A stretch of DNA of 64,000 nucleotides from Gloeocapsopsis dulcis. Its GTDB lineage: Bacteria; Cyanobacteriota; Cyanobacteriia; Cyanobacteriales; Chroococcidiopsidaceae. Positions 54,717 to 63,827 of the stretch are shown here, one piece after another. Position 1 is the stretch's first letter. Each line of letters starts with the position of its first letter. Position numbers and translations under genes: made by a program. Location of the stretch: positions 1,225,501-1,289,500 of the forward strand of contig NZ_CP119968.1 of the NCBI RefSeq assembly GCF_032163395.1, written 5' to 3'. Below the pieces are notes generated by a model that did no database searches, was not told where the DNA came from, and saw only the letters and a list, made by a program, of their open reading frames with translations.

Positions 54717-55375
54717 AATGGGTCTATATTGCGGCGGGAATTGCGCTATTCGTCAAAATGCTGCTGATACCCAATCCGGCACTGAATGTATCAGATACTT
54801 CAATTGTAGAATTGGTTGTTCAAGATAGTGGTGTACCCAATGCAGTGTCGGGTATCATTTTCCGAAATCGCCTTTATGACACGATCTTTGAGGTTGTGGT
54901 ATTTACAATTTCCATCTTGGGCGCTTATTTTTTGCTGGCTAATGAAAAGCCATCCACCAACATTTATCAGTTTACCGATCAACCATCAATTGTGTTAGCA
55001 CGTCTGGGTGCAACCATCGCTGCATTAGTAAGTATTGAACTTGCAATTCGGGGACATTTAAGCCCAGGTGGTGGTTTTGCAGCTGGAGTGGCGGGTGGAA
55101 CAGCGATCGGTCTCGTTGCAATTACCTCACCATCAGAGTGGATGCAGGAGATCTACAAGCGCTGGCACTTTGCTACATGGGAAAAAGTTTCGATTTTGAT
55201 TTTCATTGGGTTAGCAGTCATTACTCTGTCTGGCTTAGAATTACCACACGGAGAATTAGGCGCACTTGTGAGCGGTGGAGTTATTCCTTTACTCAACATT
55301 CTAGTTGCTGCGAAAGTTGCATTAGGTTCGTGGGCGGTGATTTTACTGTTTATTCGTTATCGCGGGTTGTTGTAA
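54713..55375 (+). CDS. mrpB: Mrp antiporter subunit B
   Basis: 220 residues, longer than the 140-residue MnhB core because an extra N-terminal part precedes it (residues 1-80, with NRLYDTIFEVVVFTISILGA, which matches the MrpA end). The MnhB core has RGHLSPGGGFAAGVAGGTAI and SGVVIPLLNILVA-like sequence (VSGGVIPLLNILVAAKVALG). It is the last gene of the operon. This split of A and fusion to B is the cyanobacterial arrangement. Confidence 0.88.
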   Translation: MKWVYIAAGIALFVKMLLIPNPALNVSDTSIVELVVQDSGVPNAVSGIIFRNRLYDTIFEVVVFTISILGAYFLLANEKPSTNIYQFTDQPSIVLARLGATIAALVSIELAIRGHLSPGGGFAAGVAGGTAIGLVAITSPSEWMQEIYKRWHFATWEKVSILIFIGLAVITLSGLELPHGELGALVSGGVIPLLNILVAAKVALGSWAVILLFIRYRGLL

Positions 55376-55441
55376 AAGAGGGAATATTTTAGTGTCTTTA
55401 CCACTAAAAGGATTATTAACTTCTAAACCCTATATCAAGGA

Positions 55442-55514
55442 TGGAGCTAAGCGGATTCGAACCGCTGACCCCCTCAATGCCATTGAGGTGCTCTACCAAC
55501 TGAGCTATAACCCC
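55442..55514 (-). tRNA. tRNA-Ala (anticodon GGC)
   Basis: 73 bases on the minus strand fold as a standard cloverleaf: acceptor GGGGTTA/TAGCTCC, D arm GCTC-AGTTGGTA-GAGC, anticodon arm CCTCA-ATGGCAT-TGAGG with anticodon GGC, and T arm AGCGG-TTCGAAT-CCGCT. Discriminator A; no encoded CCA beyond it. It decodes GCC and GCU alanine codons. Confidence 0.95.
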
Positions 55515-55587
55515 TTGAGCGTTTTGTATTATGGCTGAATAATCGCTAAGTTGTCAAGTTTTGCTTACTGCGGTTAATTTGGTACGA

Positions 55588-55782
55588 TTACCCTGATGCA
55601 CTCATGAGGTAGGTTATACAGTTACCCATGAGAAAATAAACAACTAGCATTGCTGCGGCTGCAAGTGCTACCAACGTCCCTGCTAGCATTAAAGAGAACT
55701 CTTTACGATAAAAGGCTTCTTCCATTAGGTGCAGTGACCAAGCTACTAAGGCTACGTCAAATATGAGAATCGGTATCAGCAT
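55588..55782 (-). CDS. Small two-helix membrane protein
   Basis: 64 residues with two membrane helices (LIPILIFDVALVAWSLHLM and LMLAGTLVALAAAAMLVVYF) separated by EEAFYRKEF. It starts with an ATG and lies 78 bases downstream of hisF on the same strand. Composition and codon pattern look coding, but I do not recognise the family; no function proposed. Confidence 0.55.
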   Translation of the reverse strand: MLIPILIFDVALVAWSLHLMEEAFYRKEFSLMLAGTLVALAAAAMLVVYFLMGNCITYLMSASG

Positions 55783-55860
55783 TCTTGAAAAATTAATTCT
55801 TATTCATATATCTTAACAAGAAAATTTACAATACGCTTGAAATAAAATATGAGTTAATTC

Positions 55861-56634
55861 TTAAGCTGTTACTCGTACTGGACAACCGCGATCGCGCAAG
55901 TAATCTTTAATTTCTCTAACGCTTAATTGACCGTAATGTAACAGTGATGCAAGTAAGGCGGCTTCGGCTTTACCTTGGGTGAGTGCGGTATGGATATGTT
56001 CGCAGTTACCTGCACCTCCAGAAGCAATCACAGGAATTTCAACGACATCAGCGATTGCCCTGGTTAACTCCAAGTCATATCCAGCTTGAGTGCCATCAGC
56101 GTCCATACTAGTGACAAGTAATTCGCCTGCGCCCCGTCGTGCGACTTCCTTTGCCCAAAAGAGTGCATCGATGCCAGTATTTTCCCGTCCACCTCGTACA
56201 TACACATCCCATCCAGGGTTAGCTGTGTCTTGCCTCCGTCGTGCATCTATAGCAATGACTATACACTGATTGCCAAAGCGATCGCTGGCGCGATCAATCA
56301 AGTCAGGTTGCCGTACAGCAGCAGAATTAATACTAACTTTATCTGCTCCGGCTCTTAACAAACTTTTAATTTGTTCTAAGGATTGGATTCCCCCACCAAC
56401 TGTAAGGGGAATAAATACCTGCTCTGCTGTACGATACACCACATCGATAATAATGTCGCGGTCTTCATGAGTTGCTGTAATATCGAGAAACACTAACTCA
56501 TCAGCTCCAGCAGCGTTGTAAACCTTGGCAAGTTCGACAGGATCGCCCGCATCTTGTAGATTGACAAAGTTAACTCCTTTTACCACTCGCCCCGCCTTGA
56601 CATCCAAACATGGAAGAATTCTTTTTGCTAGCAT
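55861..56634 (-). CDS. hisF: Imidazole glycerol phosphate synthase, cyclase subunit
   Basis: 257 residues from the ATG at 56634 ([12 protein letters not shown]), the standard N-terminus; the longer frame from 56667 adds eleven unusual residues. Catalytic Asp residues lie in [14 protein letters not shown] and [10 protein letters not shown]; phosphate-binding loops are VGGGIQS and ASGGAG. It cyclises PRFAR with ammonia from HisH in histidine synthesis. HisH is not adjacent. Divergent to ruvB. Confidence 0.96.
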   Translation of the reverse strand: MLAKRILPCLDVKAGRVVKGVNFVNLQDAGDPVELAKVYNAAGADELVFLDITATHEDRDIIIDVVYRTAEQVFIPLTVGGGIQSLEQIKSLLRAGADKVSINSAAVRQPDLIDRASDRFGNQCIVIAIDARRRQDTANPGWDVYVRGGRENTGIDALFWAKEVARRGAGELLVTSMDADGTQAGYDLELTRAIADVVEIPVIASGGAGNCEHIHTALTQGKAEAALLASLLHYGQLSVREIKDYLRDRGCPVRVTA

Positions 56635-56713
56635 TGCCTGCTCCTGAGTTAGTCGTGTAACGATCAAAGCACAATTAACTTATGTAACCGATTTTTAAAT
56701 TAAATTTTTAATC

Positions 56714-57814
56714 ATGGCGATAATTTCTTCTAAACAACCTCATTCTGAACCCGAACGCCGTAATACTCCAACCGTTCGTCGTCAGACTCCCCAGCGCGAA
56801 GAACTTTTACAGCCGAAAGCGACTGTTGATGAGCATAGTAAACAAGAAGAAAGCATTCGCCCCCAAAAATTTGCTGATTATATTGGTCAAAAAGATTTAA
56901 AAGAAGTTCTCGATATTGCCATTAAAGCAGCAAAAGCTAGAGGTGAAATCCTCGACCACTTACTGTTATATGGTCCACCTGGTTTGGGAAAAACCACAAT
57001 GGCGCTGATTCTAGCTGCAGAAATGGGCGTTAATTGCAAAATCACGAGTGCGCCAGCCTTAGAACGTCCACGAGACATTGTGGGGCTTCTTGTGGGATTG
57101 CAGCCAGGAGATATTTTATTTATCGATGAGATTCATCGTCTCTCACGCATGGCAGAAGAAATTTTGTATCCAGCCATGGAAGATTTTCGGGTTGACATTA
57201 CTACAGGTAAAGGTTCAAGTGCTAAGTCACGCAGTATCTCATTGCGAAGGTTTACTTTAGTGGGAGCAACAACACGTGCAGGTTCGCTATCATCGCCATT
57301 ACGCGATCGCTTCGGATTAGTGCAAAGATTACGGTTTTATCAGCCAGAAGAACTCAGTCAAATTGTTTTACGTACTGCACAGTTACTCCAAACAGCAATG
57401 ACTGATGATGGGGCGCTAGAAATTGCGCGGCGATCGCGTGGAACACCGAGAATTGCCAATCGCTTGTTCAAACGAGTGCGCGACTATGCCGAAGTTAAAT
57501 CGGCAGGAACGATTGACCAAAATGTTGCAGCCGAAGCATTAGAGTTATTTCAAGTCGATCCTTGCGGCTTAGATTGGACCGATCGACAAATGCTCACCAT
57601 GATGATCGAACAATTTAACGGTGGTCCTGTAGGAATTGAGACAATGGCAGCAGCAACTGGAGAGGATACGCAAACGATTGAGGAAGTGTATGAACCATAT
57701 CTCATGCAAATAGGTTATCTCCAGCGAACACCTCGCGGTCGGGTTGCGAGTCCAGCAGCTTATCAGCACTTAGGCTTTACTCCACCCAACGAGCAGCTTT
57801 CTTTACTACCATAA
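56714..57814 (+). CDS. ruvB: Holliday junction branch migration helicase
   Basis: 366 residues. After an extended, charged N-terminal stretch of about 45 residues found in cyanobacterial RuvB, the AAA+ core has Walker [13 protein letters not shown], Walker [12 protein letters not shown], sensor 1 LVGATTRAG and the Arg-finger region [14 protein letters not shown], then the winged helix ([20 protein letters not shown]). It drives branch migration with RuvA. Confidence 0.96.
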   Translation: MAIISSKQPHSEPERRNTPTVRRQTPQREELLQPKATVDEHSKQEESIRPQKFADYIGQKDLKEVLDIAIKAAKARGEILDHLLLYGPPGLGKTTMALILAAEMGVNCKITSAPALERPRDIVGLLVGLQPGDILFIDEIHRLSRMAEEILYPAMEDFRVDITTGKGSSAKSRSISLRRFTLVGATTRAGSLSSPLRDRFGLVQRLRFYQPEELSQIVLRTAQLLQTAMTDDGALEIARRSRGTPRIANRLFKRVRDYAEVKSAGTIDQNVAAEALELFQVDPCGLDWTDRQMLTMMIEQFNGGPVGIETMAAATGEDTQTIEEVYEPYLMQIGYLQRTPRGRVASPAAYQHLGFTPPNEQLSLLP

Positions 57815-57850
57815 GCATTGGGATTTTAAATACCGATAAGTGCAAATGTG

Positions 57851-58651
57851 ATGCGAATAATTGTAATTCTTTTGAGTTTCTTCCTTGTTTTTGGGGTCGT
57901 AAATCCAGTATTAGCACAATCCCAACCACAAATTACAGCAGAACAGTTTCAACAACTCGACAGTTTAGCCCAACAAGCCTTAGATGCTACAAACAGTGGA
58001 GATTTTGCCACTGCAGAAACTTACTGGACGCAAATTATTGACTTGTTTCCCGATAACCCTGCTGCATGGAGTAATCGCGGGAATGCTAGAGTTAGCCAAA
58101 ACAAACTCAATGAAGCATTAGCAGACTACGATAAATCTGTAGAATTAGCACCGAATGCGCCCGATCCTTACTTAAATCGCGGTACTGCGTATGAGGGATT
58201 AGGACAATGGGAACTGGCGATCACTAACTACAATCGTGTTTTAGAAATTGACCCGAATGATGCTATGGCGTATAACAATCGCGGTAATGCCGAAGCTGGA
58301 TTAGGACAATGGGAACTGGCGATCGCCGACTATCGTAAATCAACCGAAATTGCCTCTAATTTTGCTTTTGCTCGTGCAAACTACGCTCTAGCGTTGTATC
58401 AAGTAGGCAAAAAACACGAAGCAATTCGCAATATGCGTAATATTGTCCGTAAATATCCTAACTTTGCTGATATGCGGGCTGCCCTGACTGCGGCGTATTG
58501 GGAACAGGGCAAACAAGGCGAAGCCGAGAGTAACTGGGTATCAGCGATTGGACTTGACCAGCGCTATCAAGACATCAACTGGGTAGCAAATATACGTCGT
58601 TGGCCTCCCGTTATAGTAGCAGCATTAGAGAAGTTTCAGAAGTTGAAGTAA
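57851..58651 (+). CDS. Exported TPR-repeat protein
   Basis: About 266 residues. A signal peptide (RIIVILLSFFLVFGVVNPVL, cut near LAQS) is followed by four to five tetratricopeptide repeats: AAWSNRGNARVSQNKLNEAL, DPYLNRGTAYEGLGQWELAI, MAYNNRGNAEAGLGQWELAI and FARANYALALYQVGKKHEAI. The middle repeats are nearly identical in DNA too. TPRs mediate protein contacts, so a periplasmic or thylakoid-lumen scaffold is likely. ATG at 57851 is preferred to the GTG one codon before. It follows ruvB by 36 bases and may share its transcript. Confidence 0.87.
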   Translation: MRIIVILLSFFLVFGVVNPVLAQSQPQITAEQFQQLDSLAQQALDATNSGDFATAETYWTQIIDLFPDNPAAWSNRGNARVSQNKLNEALADYDKSVELAPNAPDPYLNRGTAYEGLGQWELAITNYNRVLEIDPNDAMAYNNRGNAEAGLGQWELAIADYRKSTEIASNFAFARANYALALYQVGKKHEAIRNMRNIVRKYPNFADMRAALTAAYWEQGKQGEAESNWVSAIGLDQRYQDINWVANIRRWPPVIVAALEKFQKLK

Positions 58652-58804
58652 TCGATGTGGTTGATGGTAAGTATGAGATCATAAATGTCAGATGTATTTT
58701 AGTGGAAGTGGGTATTCTTTTCAATGACCAGTTACTGATTACCAACTACCAGCTTTATCATCAATTACTAACTTTTCCAATCAAGATTAAGCTTTGTAAT
58801 CGTT

Positions 58805-60088
58805 ATGACGCATTTCGGCATCTTGTGTCCTAGCTCACCTAGTCATATTAATGCTATGACTGCTTTAGGGCGGGAACTTGTTCGGCGCGGACATCGTGTC
58901 ACCCTAATTCAAGTTCCTGAACTGGAGTCTCAAGCTTTAGCCACAGGGTTAGAATTTCAAGCGATTGGTGAAAAAGAGTTTCCATCTGGGATACTTGCAG
59001 AAAAATTTGCTCAACTTGGTCAACTCAGTGGCTTGAGGGCGATCGCGTTTACACTGGATCTGATCAAACAGGGTGGTACAATCATCCTGCGTGATGCTCC
59101 AGAAATTATTACATCGATCGGTATTGAAGCGCTGTTAGTCGATCAGGTATCTCCAGAAAGTGCAACCGTGGCAAAGCATTTGAATCTCCCTTTCATCACG
59201 ATTTGCAATGCGCTGATTCTCAATCAAGAACCTGGCATTCCCCCTTTTGTAACAACTTGGCAGCCTAACACAGCTTGGTGGGCATTACTCCGTAACGGTA
59301 TAACTTACGCAGTTTTAGAACGTGTAGCCCAACCTGTTCGCCAAGTATTAGATGAGTATCATCGGAAGTGGAATTTACCGCTTTACAAAAAAGTCGCAGA
59401 CTCATTATCTGACTTAGCACAAATTAGCCAGCAACCTGCAGAATTTGAGTTTCCTCGGACACACTTACCTGAATGTTTTCACTTTGCAGGACCCTTTGTC
59501 GATCCTGCTGGGCGTAAACCGATACCTTTTCCCTACGAGAAATTGACAGAACAACCGCTAATTTACGCTTCAATGGGAACGTTGCAAAATCAGCAGCAGA
59601 AAATTTTTCAGGCGATCGCCGCTGCGTGTGCGAATTTAGATGTTCAATTAGTTATTTCCCTTGGTGGTAGCAGCACCCCAGAAACGCTACCCAAATTAGC
59701 AGGTAAACCACTTGTTGTTCAATATGCACCACAACTCGAACTTTTGCAAAAAGCCATATTAACAATTACCCATGCAGGATTAAACACTGCTTTGGAATCA
59801 TTGAGTAACGGTGTTCCGATGGTGGCGATACCGATTACGAACGATCAACCTGGTGTTGCGGCGCGGATTGCTTGGACAAGAACTGGAGAGTTTGTACCGC
59901 TATCGCGTTTGAGTGTTCCCAGGCTGCAAATGGCGGTTCAACAGGTGCTTACAAATGAAACTTACAAACAAAACGCACTCAGACTACAGCAAGCAATTCA
60001 TCAGGCGGGTGGAGTACGTCGGGCTGCAGATGTTATTGAACAAGCCGTTTCTACCGGAAAACCTGTGCTCAATCACAGCAATTTTTGA
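58805..60088 (+). CDS. Glycosyltransferase family 1, UGT/MGT-like (zeaxanthin glucosyltransferase type)
   Basis: 427 residues with a GT-B fold. N-terminal FGILCPSSPSHINAMTALGR corresponds to the start of macrolide/zeaxanthin glycosyltransferases; the C-terminal nucleotide-sugar loop is ITHAGLNTALESLSNGVPMV followed by TNDQPGVAARI. Such enzymes glycosylate carotenoids, macrolides or sterols; in cyanobacteria carotenoid glycosylation is a reasonable guess only. It overlaps the convergent HAD gene by 16 bases at the 3' ends. Confidence 0.85.
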   Translation: MTHFGILCPSSPSHINAMTALGRELVRRGHRVTLIQVPELESQALATGLEFQAIGEKEFPSGILAEKFAQLGQLSGLRAIAFTLDLIKQGGTIILRDAPEIITSIGIEALLVDQVSPESATVAKHLNLPFITICNALILNQEPGIPPFVTTWQPNTAWWALLRNGITYAVLERVAQPVRQVLDEYHRKWNLPLYKKVADSLSDLAQISQQPAEFEFPRTHLPECFHFAGPFVDPAGRKPIPFPYEKLTEQPLIYASMGTLQNQQQKIFQAIAAACANLDVQLVISLGGSSTPETLPKLAGKPLVVQYAPQLELLQKAILTITHAGLNTALESLSNGVPMVAIPITNDQPGVAARIAWTRTGEFVPLSRLSVPRLQMAVQQVLTNETYKQNALRLQQAIHQAGGVRRAADVIEQAVSTGKPVLNHSNF

Positions 60089-60870
60089 ATTTCGGCAGGG
60101 GTTAATTCTTGGACATTGCTAAAAACGACTTTTGCTCCTGCTATTTTGAGAGTTTCAGCATACGCATCGCACCGTTGAGGTGACTCCTGAACGTGCGGCG
60201 GTAAGATTCCAACACCAATCCAAGTCCGATTTGGGTAAAGCGATCGCGCTTTTTCTACCGTGTACATATCCGCAACTGTGTCTCCCATATACACTACAGG
60301 CGTCAATCTGTCAATCTCATAGCGGATCAATTGTTGTACTGTAGCGATCAGCCCCGTAGGATCGGGTTTACTCGGTGCATCCTCCATCGCAACTAACACG
60401 GGAGATTGCAAACTCAAGCGTTTTTCCAACACATAGTTTGCCGAACCTCGCGTTGCACCACTAAAAAAGCCCCAAGCGATACCACCTGCACTTAGTTCTT
60501 CTAGATAACTACGCTGTAATAGCAATGGTTCATTGCAGATATACCCTGTCCAATTTTCGGGATCTGGACCGCGATACCGAGATTGAAAGAATGTGACAAT
60601 TGCGTGGTAGTCTAGCTCAAGAGAATTACGCTGTTGACCTTGCGCCTCAAAGTAGCGGTAAATCAACTCCTGTGACGCTTCCCAATCGTTATTCCAGACA
60701 CCCTCAGACTTCAGTACGTCAATATCTGCTAAAGATGGACGGTACGCACCTTGCGTAAAATATTCTACCGTATCTGCGATCGCCCGCCGATAGGAGCCAC
60801 TTACATCGCGCACCACGCCATCAATATCAAAAACAACAATTGCTGAAACAAGTTGAGATTGCTGTATCAT
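60073..60870 (-). CDS. HAD-family phosphatase-like hydrolase (subfamily IA, TIGR01548-like)
   Basis: 265 residues. HAD motif I is VVFDIDGVVRDVSGSYRRAI, motif II is WGFFSGATRGSANYVL, motif III is APSKPDPTGLIATVQQLIRY and motif IV VVYMGDTVADMYTVEKA. This set fits the cyanobacterial IA-hyp1 group; a role as a metabolite phosphatase is likely, substrate unknown. Overlaps the glycosyltransferase gene tail to tail. Confidence 0.83.
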   Translation of the reverse strand: MIQQSQLVSAIVVFDIDGVVRDVSGSYRRAIADTVEYFTQGAYRPSLADIDVLKSEGVWNNDWEASQELIYRYFEAQGQQRNSLELDYHAIVTFFQSRYRGPDPENWTGYICNEPLLLQRSYLEELSAGGIAWGFFSGATRGSANYVLEKRLSLQSPVLVAMEDAPSKPDPTGLIATVQQLIRYEIDRLTPVVYMGDTVADMYTVEKARSLYPNRTWIGVGILPPHVQESPQRCDAYAETLKIAGAKVVFSNVQELTPAEIQKLL

Positions 60871-60943
60871 CTTTATCCCGACAAGGTATCTATCACCTTA
60901 TGAGCCTCATCATTCTAATCGGCAACAAGTCGTAAAATCAATG

Positions 60944-61888
60944 GACCTCCTGCATGAATCAAGCAGCATGTACCAGTTCGTAGTTCAGCAGACCAGCAAT
61001 CAAATTTAAGCGTAAGCCAAAACGCTTTCTCCGATTACGATAACGTCCAGAAAAGATGCGAAAAATCTTGAAACGACGGATGACATGCTCGACTCGAACC
61101 CGCAGTCGTGCTAAAGCGCGATTATGCTGCTTTTCCGCCTCTGGCAAGGGTTGGTTGCGGGGCTTCTTGGTGGGCAGACAAGCTCCCTGGTGTCGTTTGC
61201 CAAAGCCTTGATAACCTTTATCTGCCAAGCACAACTGAGATGGCACGAAGGGCAAACGACTACGTTTGAGCAACTTAAAGTCATGCACTCTGCCCTTCTC
61301 GACAGCCGTACAAATCACGCCTCCGGTTTCAAACTCTACCACTATGTGTGCCTTCATCGTATGGCAACGTTGTTTTCCACTGTAGTATCGTTTTTGTTTT
61401 TTTCGGGCGTTCTATTTCCATTTCACCCACATCCACTACCATGACTTTCCACTCCCATCCAGGTTGATACAAGGCGCGTTTACTCGGTGCCGGAACTTGC
61501 CACATTTGACCAACAAGTCTTCGACTTTTTTGATGATTTGCCCTACCGCGATCTCGTGCACTCCCCAACTTGTCCCGATGTGAAATTGGCTACGATATTC
61601 TCGCCAATATTCCAGCGTGACCAATAGTTGGTCTTGTGTCCTCAGTTTATTCTGTCCCCCACGCTGCCCCTCTCTTTCTAGATGAGGACGCAATACCTCG
61701 ACCATTTGAGCAAAAGTGTCTCGACTGACACCGCACAAGCGTTTAAATTTGCTATCTGATAAGTGTTGTAAATCAGCCTCAGACATGGCAGTTCCTCCCT
61801 TACTTCCTTCTTTGTGCCATGCCTTTACTTGCATTTGCAATCCTCCATCTGGTACTGGCACTCTTGTCTACCATTCATGCAGGAGGTC
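60944..61888 (-). mobile_element. IS5-type insertion sequence, degenerate
   Basis: Perfect 16-base terminal inverted repeats: GACCTCCTGCATGAAT at 60944-60959 and ATTCATGCAGGAGGTC at 61873-61888. The element is 945 bp. The flanking triplets do not match (ATG left, TAA right), so no target duplication is clear. The single transposase gene is broken. Confidence 0.88.
60959..61786 (-). pseudogene. IS5-family transposase with two frameshifts
   Basis: Frame one (from the ATG at 61786) encodes the helix-turn-helix part: LSDSKFKRLCGVSRDTFAQM, LLVTLEYWREYRSQFHIGTS and GVHEIAVGQIIKKVEDLLVK. Frame two carries the first catalytic Asp in VMVVDVGEMEIERPKK (about 61380-61470). Frame three, ending at 60959, carries QLCLADKGYQGFGKRH and RVRVEHVIRRFKIFRI with the second Asp and the Glu. 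Two shifts, near 61470 and 61370, split the gene. The DDE_Tnp_4 type of IS5 fits. Inactive unless the shifts are errors. Confidence 0.85.
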
Positions 61889-61974
61889 TAATGCTCTACG
61901 ATGACTAGCGAGGAGAAAAATTAATTGAGGTTGCTAGTAGGGCGATCGGCAGGCAGGAACTGTTAAGCTTCATC

Positions 61975-62877
61975 ATGGTTCAGGGAAACATCAAGGTTAT
62001 CGACGCTAGAAGCAATAAAGTTGTACCGTTGCCAGTCACTCCGGGTACTTCATTGCTAGCTACAACCTCATCTCAATTCTTAAATGAATTGAACATTGAT
62101 CGCCTCTGTATGCCAGCTTGTGAAACACCTGAAGTGATTGTTTCCGATCATCTACTAACGCTACAACTGAGTCCGCAGCATTTATTTGAAACGAGGGAAG
62201 AAGGACACCTCAAACAGATCCATAAAGGAGTTGGTAGCGTCACTCTTGCTCCATCAGGCTTCAGGTTCTGGGGTAGATGGGATCGAGAGGTTGAGATTTT
62301 GATTCTGACGCTTAAACCTGCCACGATCGCAAAGTGTGCAGTTGAATTACATGATGTCAATCAAACTGAACTATTCCGTTGTAATGGTAGGCTTGACCCC
62401 CAAATTTGGCATCTTGGATTGACTCTAGAAGCTGAATTGAGGGAAGGAAATCCTAATGGTCAATACTTTTGGGAATCTCTCACGAATGCGATCGCAGTTC
62501 GAGTGCTAAAGCAATATTCAGCCTTTGAACCCAAAATTCAACACTACTCAGGCAGTTTATCTCCTCACCAATTGAGACGCACGATTGAATACATCAACGA
62601 TAACCTTGGCCTTGATCTGTCATTAAATGTTTTTGCGGCGATGCTTGGCATGAGTCCCTATTATTTTGAACGATTATTCAAACAATCTGTTGGGCACACG
62701 CCTCACCAATATATTTTGCATTGTCGAATAGAGAGAGCCAAGCAGCTTTTGCGAACCACTGGGCAACCCATTATGGAAATTGCCTGTCAAGTTGGCTGCA
62801 AAAATCACAGTCATTTTTCAAAACTGTTTCGGAAGTTAGTTGGAATGTCTCCTAAAGCTTACCGCAGTCAATTTTAG
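61975..62877 (+). CDS. AraC-family transcriptional regulator
   Basis: 300 residues. An N-terminal ligand-binding half of about 190 residues has no clear motif; the HTH_18 domain at about 200-298 is complete: IEYINDNLGLDLSLNVFAAM, MSPYYFERLFKQSVGHTPHQ, CRIERAKQLLRTTGQPIMEI and VGCKNHSHFSKLFRKLVGMS. The domain is related to the broken AraC gene at 16.7 kb. It lies 180 bases before an SDR and an ABM monooxygenase in the same direction, probably its targets. Confidence 0.92.
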   Translation: MVQGNIKVIDARSNKVVPLPVTPGTSLLATTSSQFLNELNIDRLCMPACETPEVIVSDHLLTLQLSPQHLFETREEGHLKQIHKGVGSVTLAPSGFRFWGRWDREVEILILTLKPATIAKCAVELHDVNQTELFRCNGRLDPQIWHLGLTLEAELREGNPNGQYFWESLTNAIAVRVLKQYSAFEPKIQHYSGSLSPHQLRRTIEYINDNLGLDLSLNVFAAMLGMSPYYFERLFKQSVGHTPHQYILHCRIERAKQLLRTTGQPIMEIACQVGCKNHSHFSKLFRKLVGMSPKAYRSQF

Positions 62878-63057
62878 ATTTAGGTCGATAAAAAATTCCA
62901 ATTTCCCTAGACTCATGGCTGACTGGTAGCAGAAAACTGCCATTCGAGCCACAAACATTTTGCAAGGTTAGAACAGTTTCGCAAGCTTTGCAAAGTCAAT
63001 TTGAATTGGATACTGATATAGTTTTGCGGATGCTTTAGAAGTTTAAGAAGGAGGGTT

Positions 63058-63801
63058 ATGGGATCTCTTTCAGGGAAAGTAGCCATCATCACGGGATCAT
63101 CTCGCGGTATCGGTCGGGCTCTTGCTGAACGGTTAGGGCGTGATGGTGCGAAGGTTGTTGTTACCTATGCTGGAAATCGAGACAAAGCTGAGGAAGTTGT
63201 TTCGGTCATTAAAGCAAATGGATCAGACGCGATCGCACTCCAGCTAGATCTTTCTAAGTTAGATGATATCCGAAGCTTGTTCCAGAACACGATCAGTCAA
63301 TTTGGTACGCTAAACATTCTTGTTATTAGCGGTGGTGCTCCTAGATTAGTCAAACCGCTGGCTGAAACAACAGAGGAAGAATTTGATTCGATCTTCACAT
63401 TCAATGCTAAAGGAAACTTCTTTGCACTACAGGAAGCTGCCAAACACATGGCTGATGGTGGGCGTATTGTCACGTTTTCCACTCCGTATACAGTACAGCC
63501 TCAACCTAACTTATCTGTGATTGCAGGCAGCAAAGCGGCGATCGAAGCCTTTACCTTTGCACTGGCTCGTGAGTTGGGCAATCGAGGCATTACCGTTAAT
63601 GCCATCATGCCGGGACCGACCACAACCGAATCGTTTGGTAGTATGGTCTCACTTGAAGAACAAACCCAATTAAAACTGATAGCTCCGCTACAACGTTTAG
63701 CAGAACCTGAAGATATTGCTAATGCTGTTGCGTTTCTTGTCAGTGATGATGCTCGCTACATCACTGGTCATACGCTTCATGCAACGGGCGGGCTGGCATA
63801 A
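63058..63801 (+). CDS. SDR-family oxidoreductase with Tyr-to-Ile change at the active site
   Basis: 247 residues of the classical SDR family. The NAD(P) site is IITGSSRGIGRALAERLGRD; the C-terminal PGPTTTESFG and ITGHTLHATGGLA are typical of FabG-like reductases. At the YxxxK motif the sequence reads NLSVIAGSKAAIEAFTFALA, so Ile stands where the catalytic Tyr should be, and NNAG is replaced by VISGGAP. Lys remains. Reductase activity by the usual mechanism is doubtful. A GGAGG site precedes the ATG. The next gene is 26 bases on. Confidence 0.87.
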   Translation: MGSLSGKVAIITGSSRGIGRALAERLGRDGAKVVVTYAGNRDKAEEVVSVIKANGSDAIALQLDLSKLDDIRSLFQNTISQFGTLNILVISGGAPRLVKPLAETTEEEFDSIFTFNAKGNFFALQEAAKHMADGGRIVTFSTPYTVQPQPNLSVIAGSKAAIEAFTFALARELGNRGITVNAIMPGPTTTESFGSMVSLEEQTQLKLIAPLQRLAEPEDIANAVAFLVSDDARYITGHTLHATGGLA

Positions 63802-63827
63802 TTCTAAAAGGTGACTGGAGGTTATAG

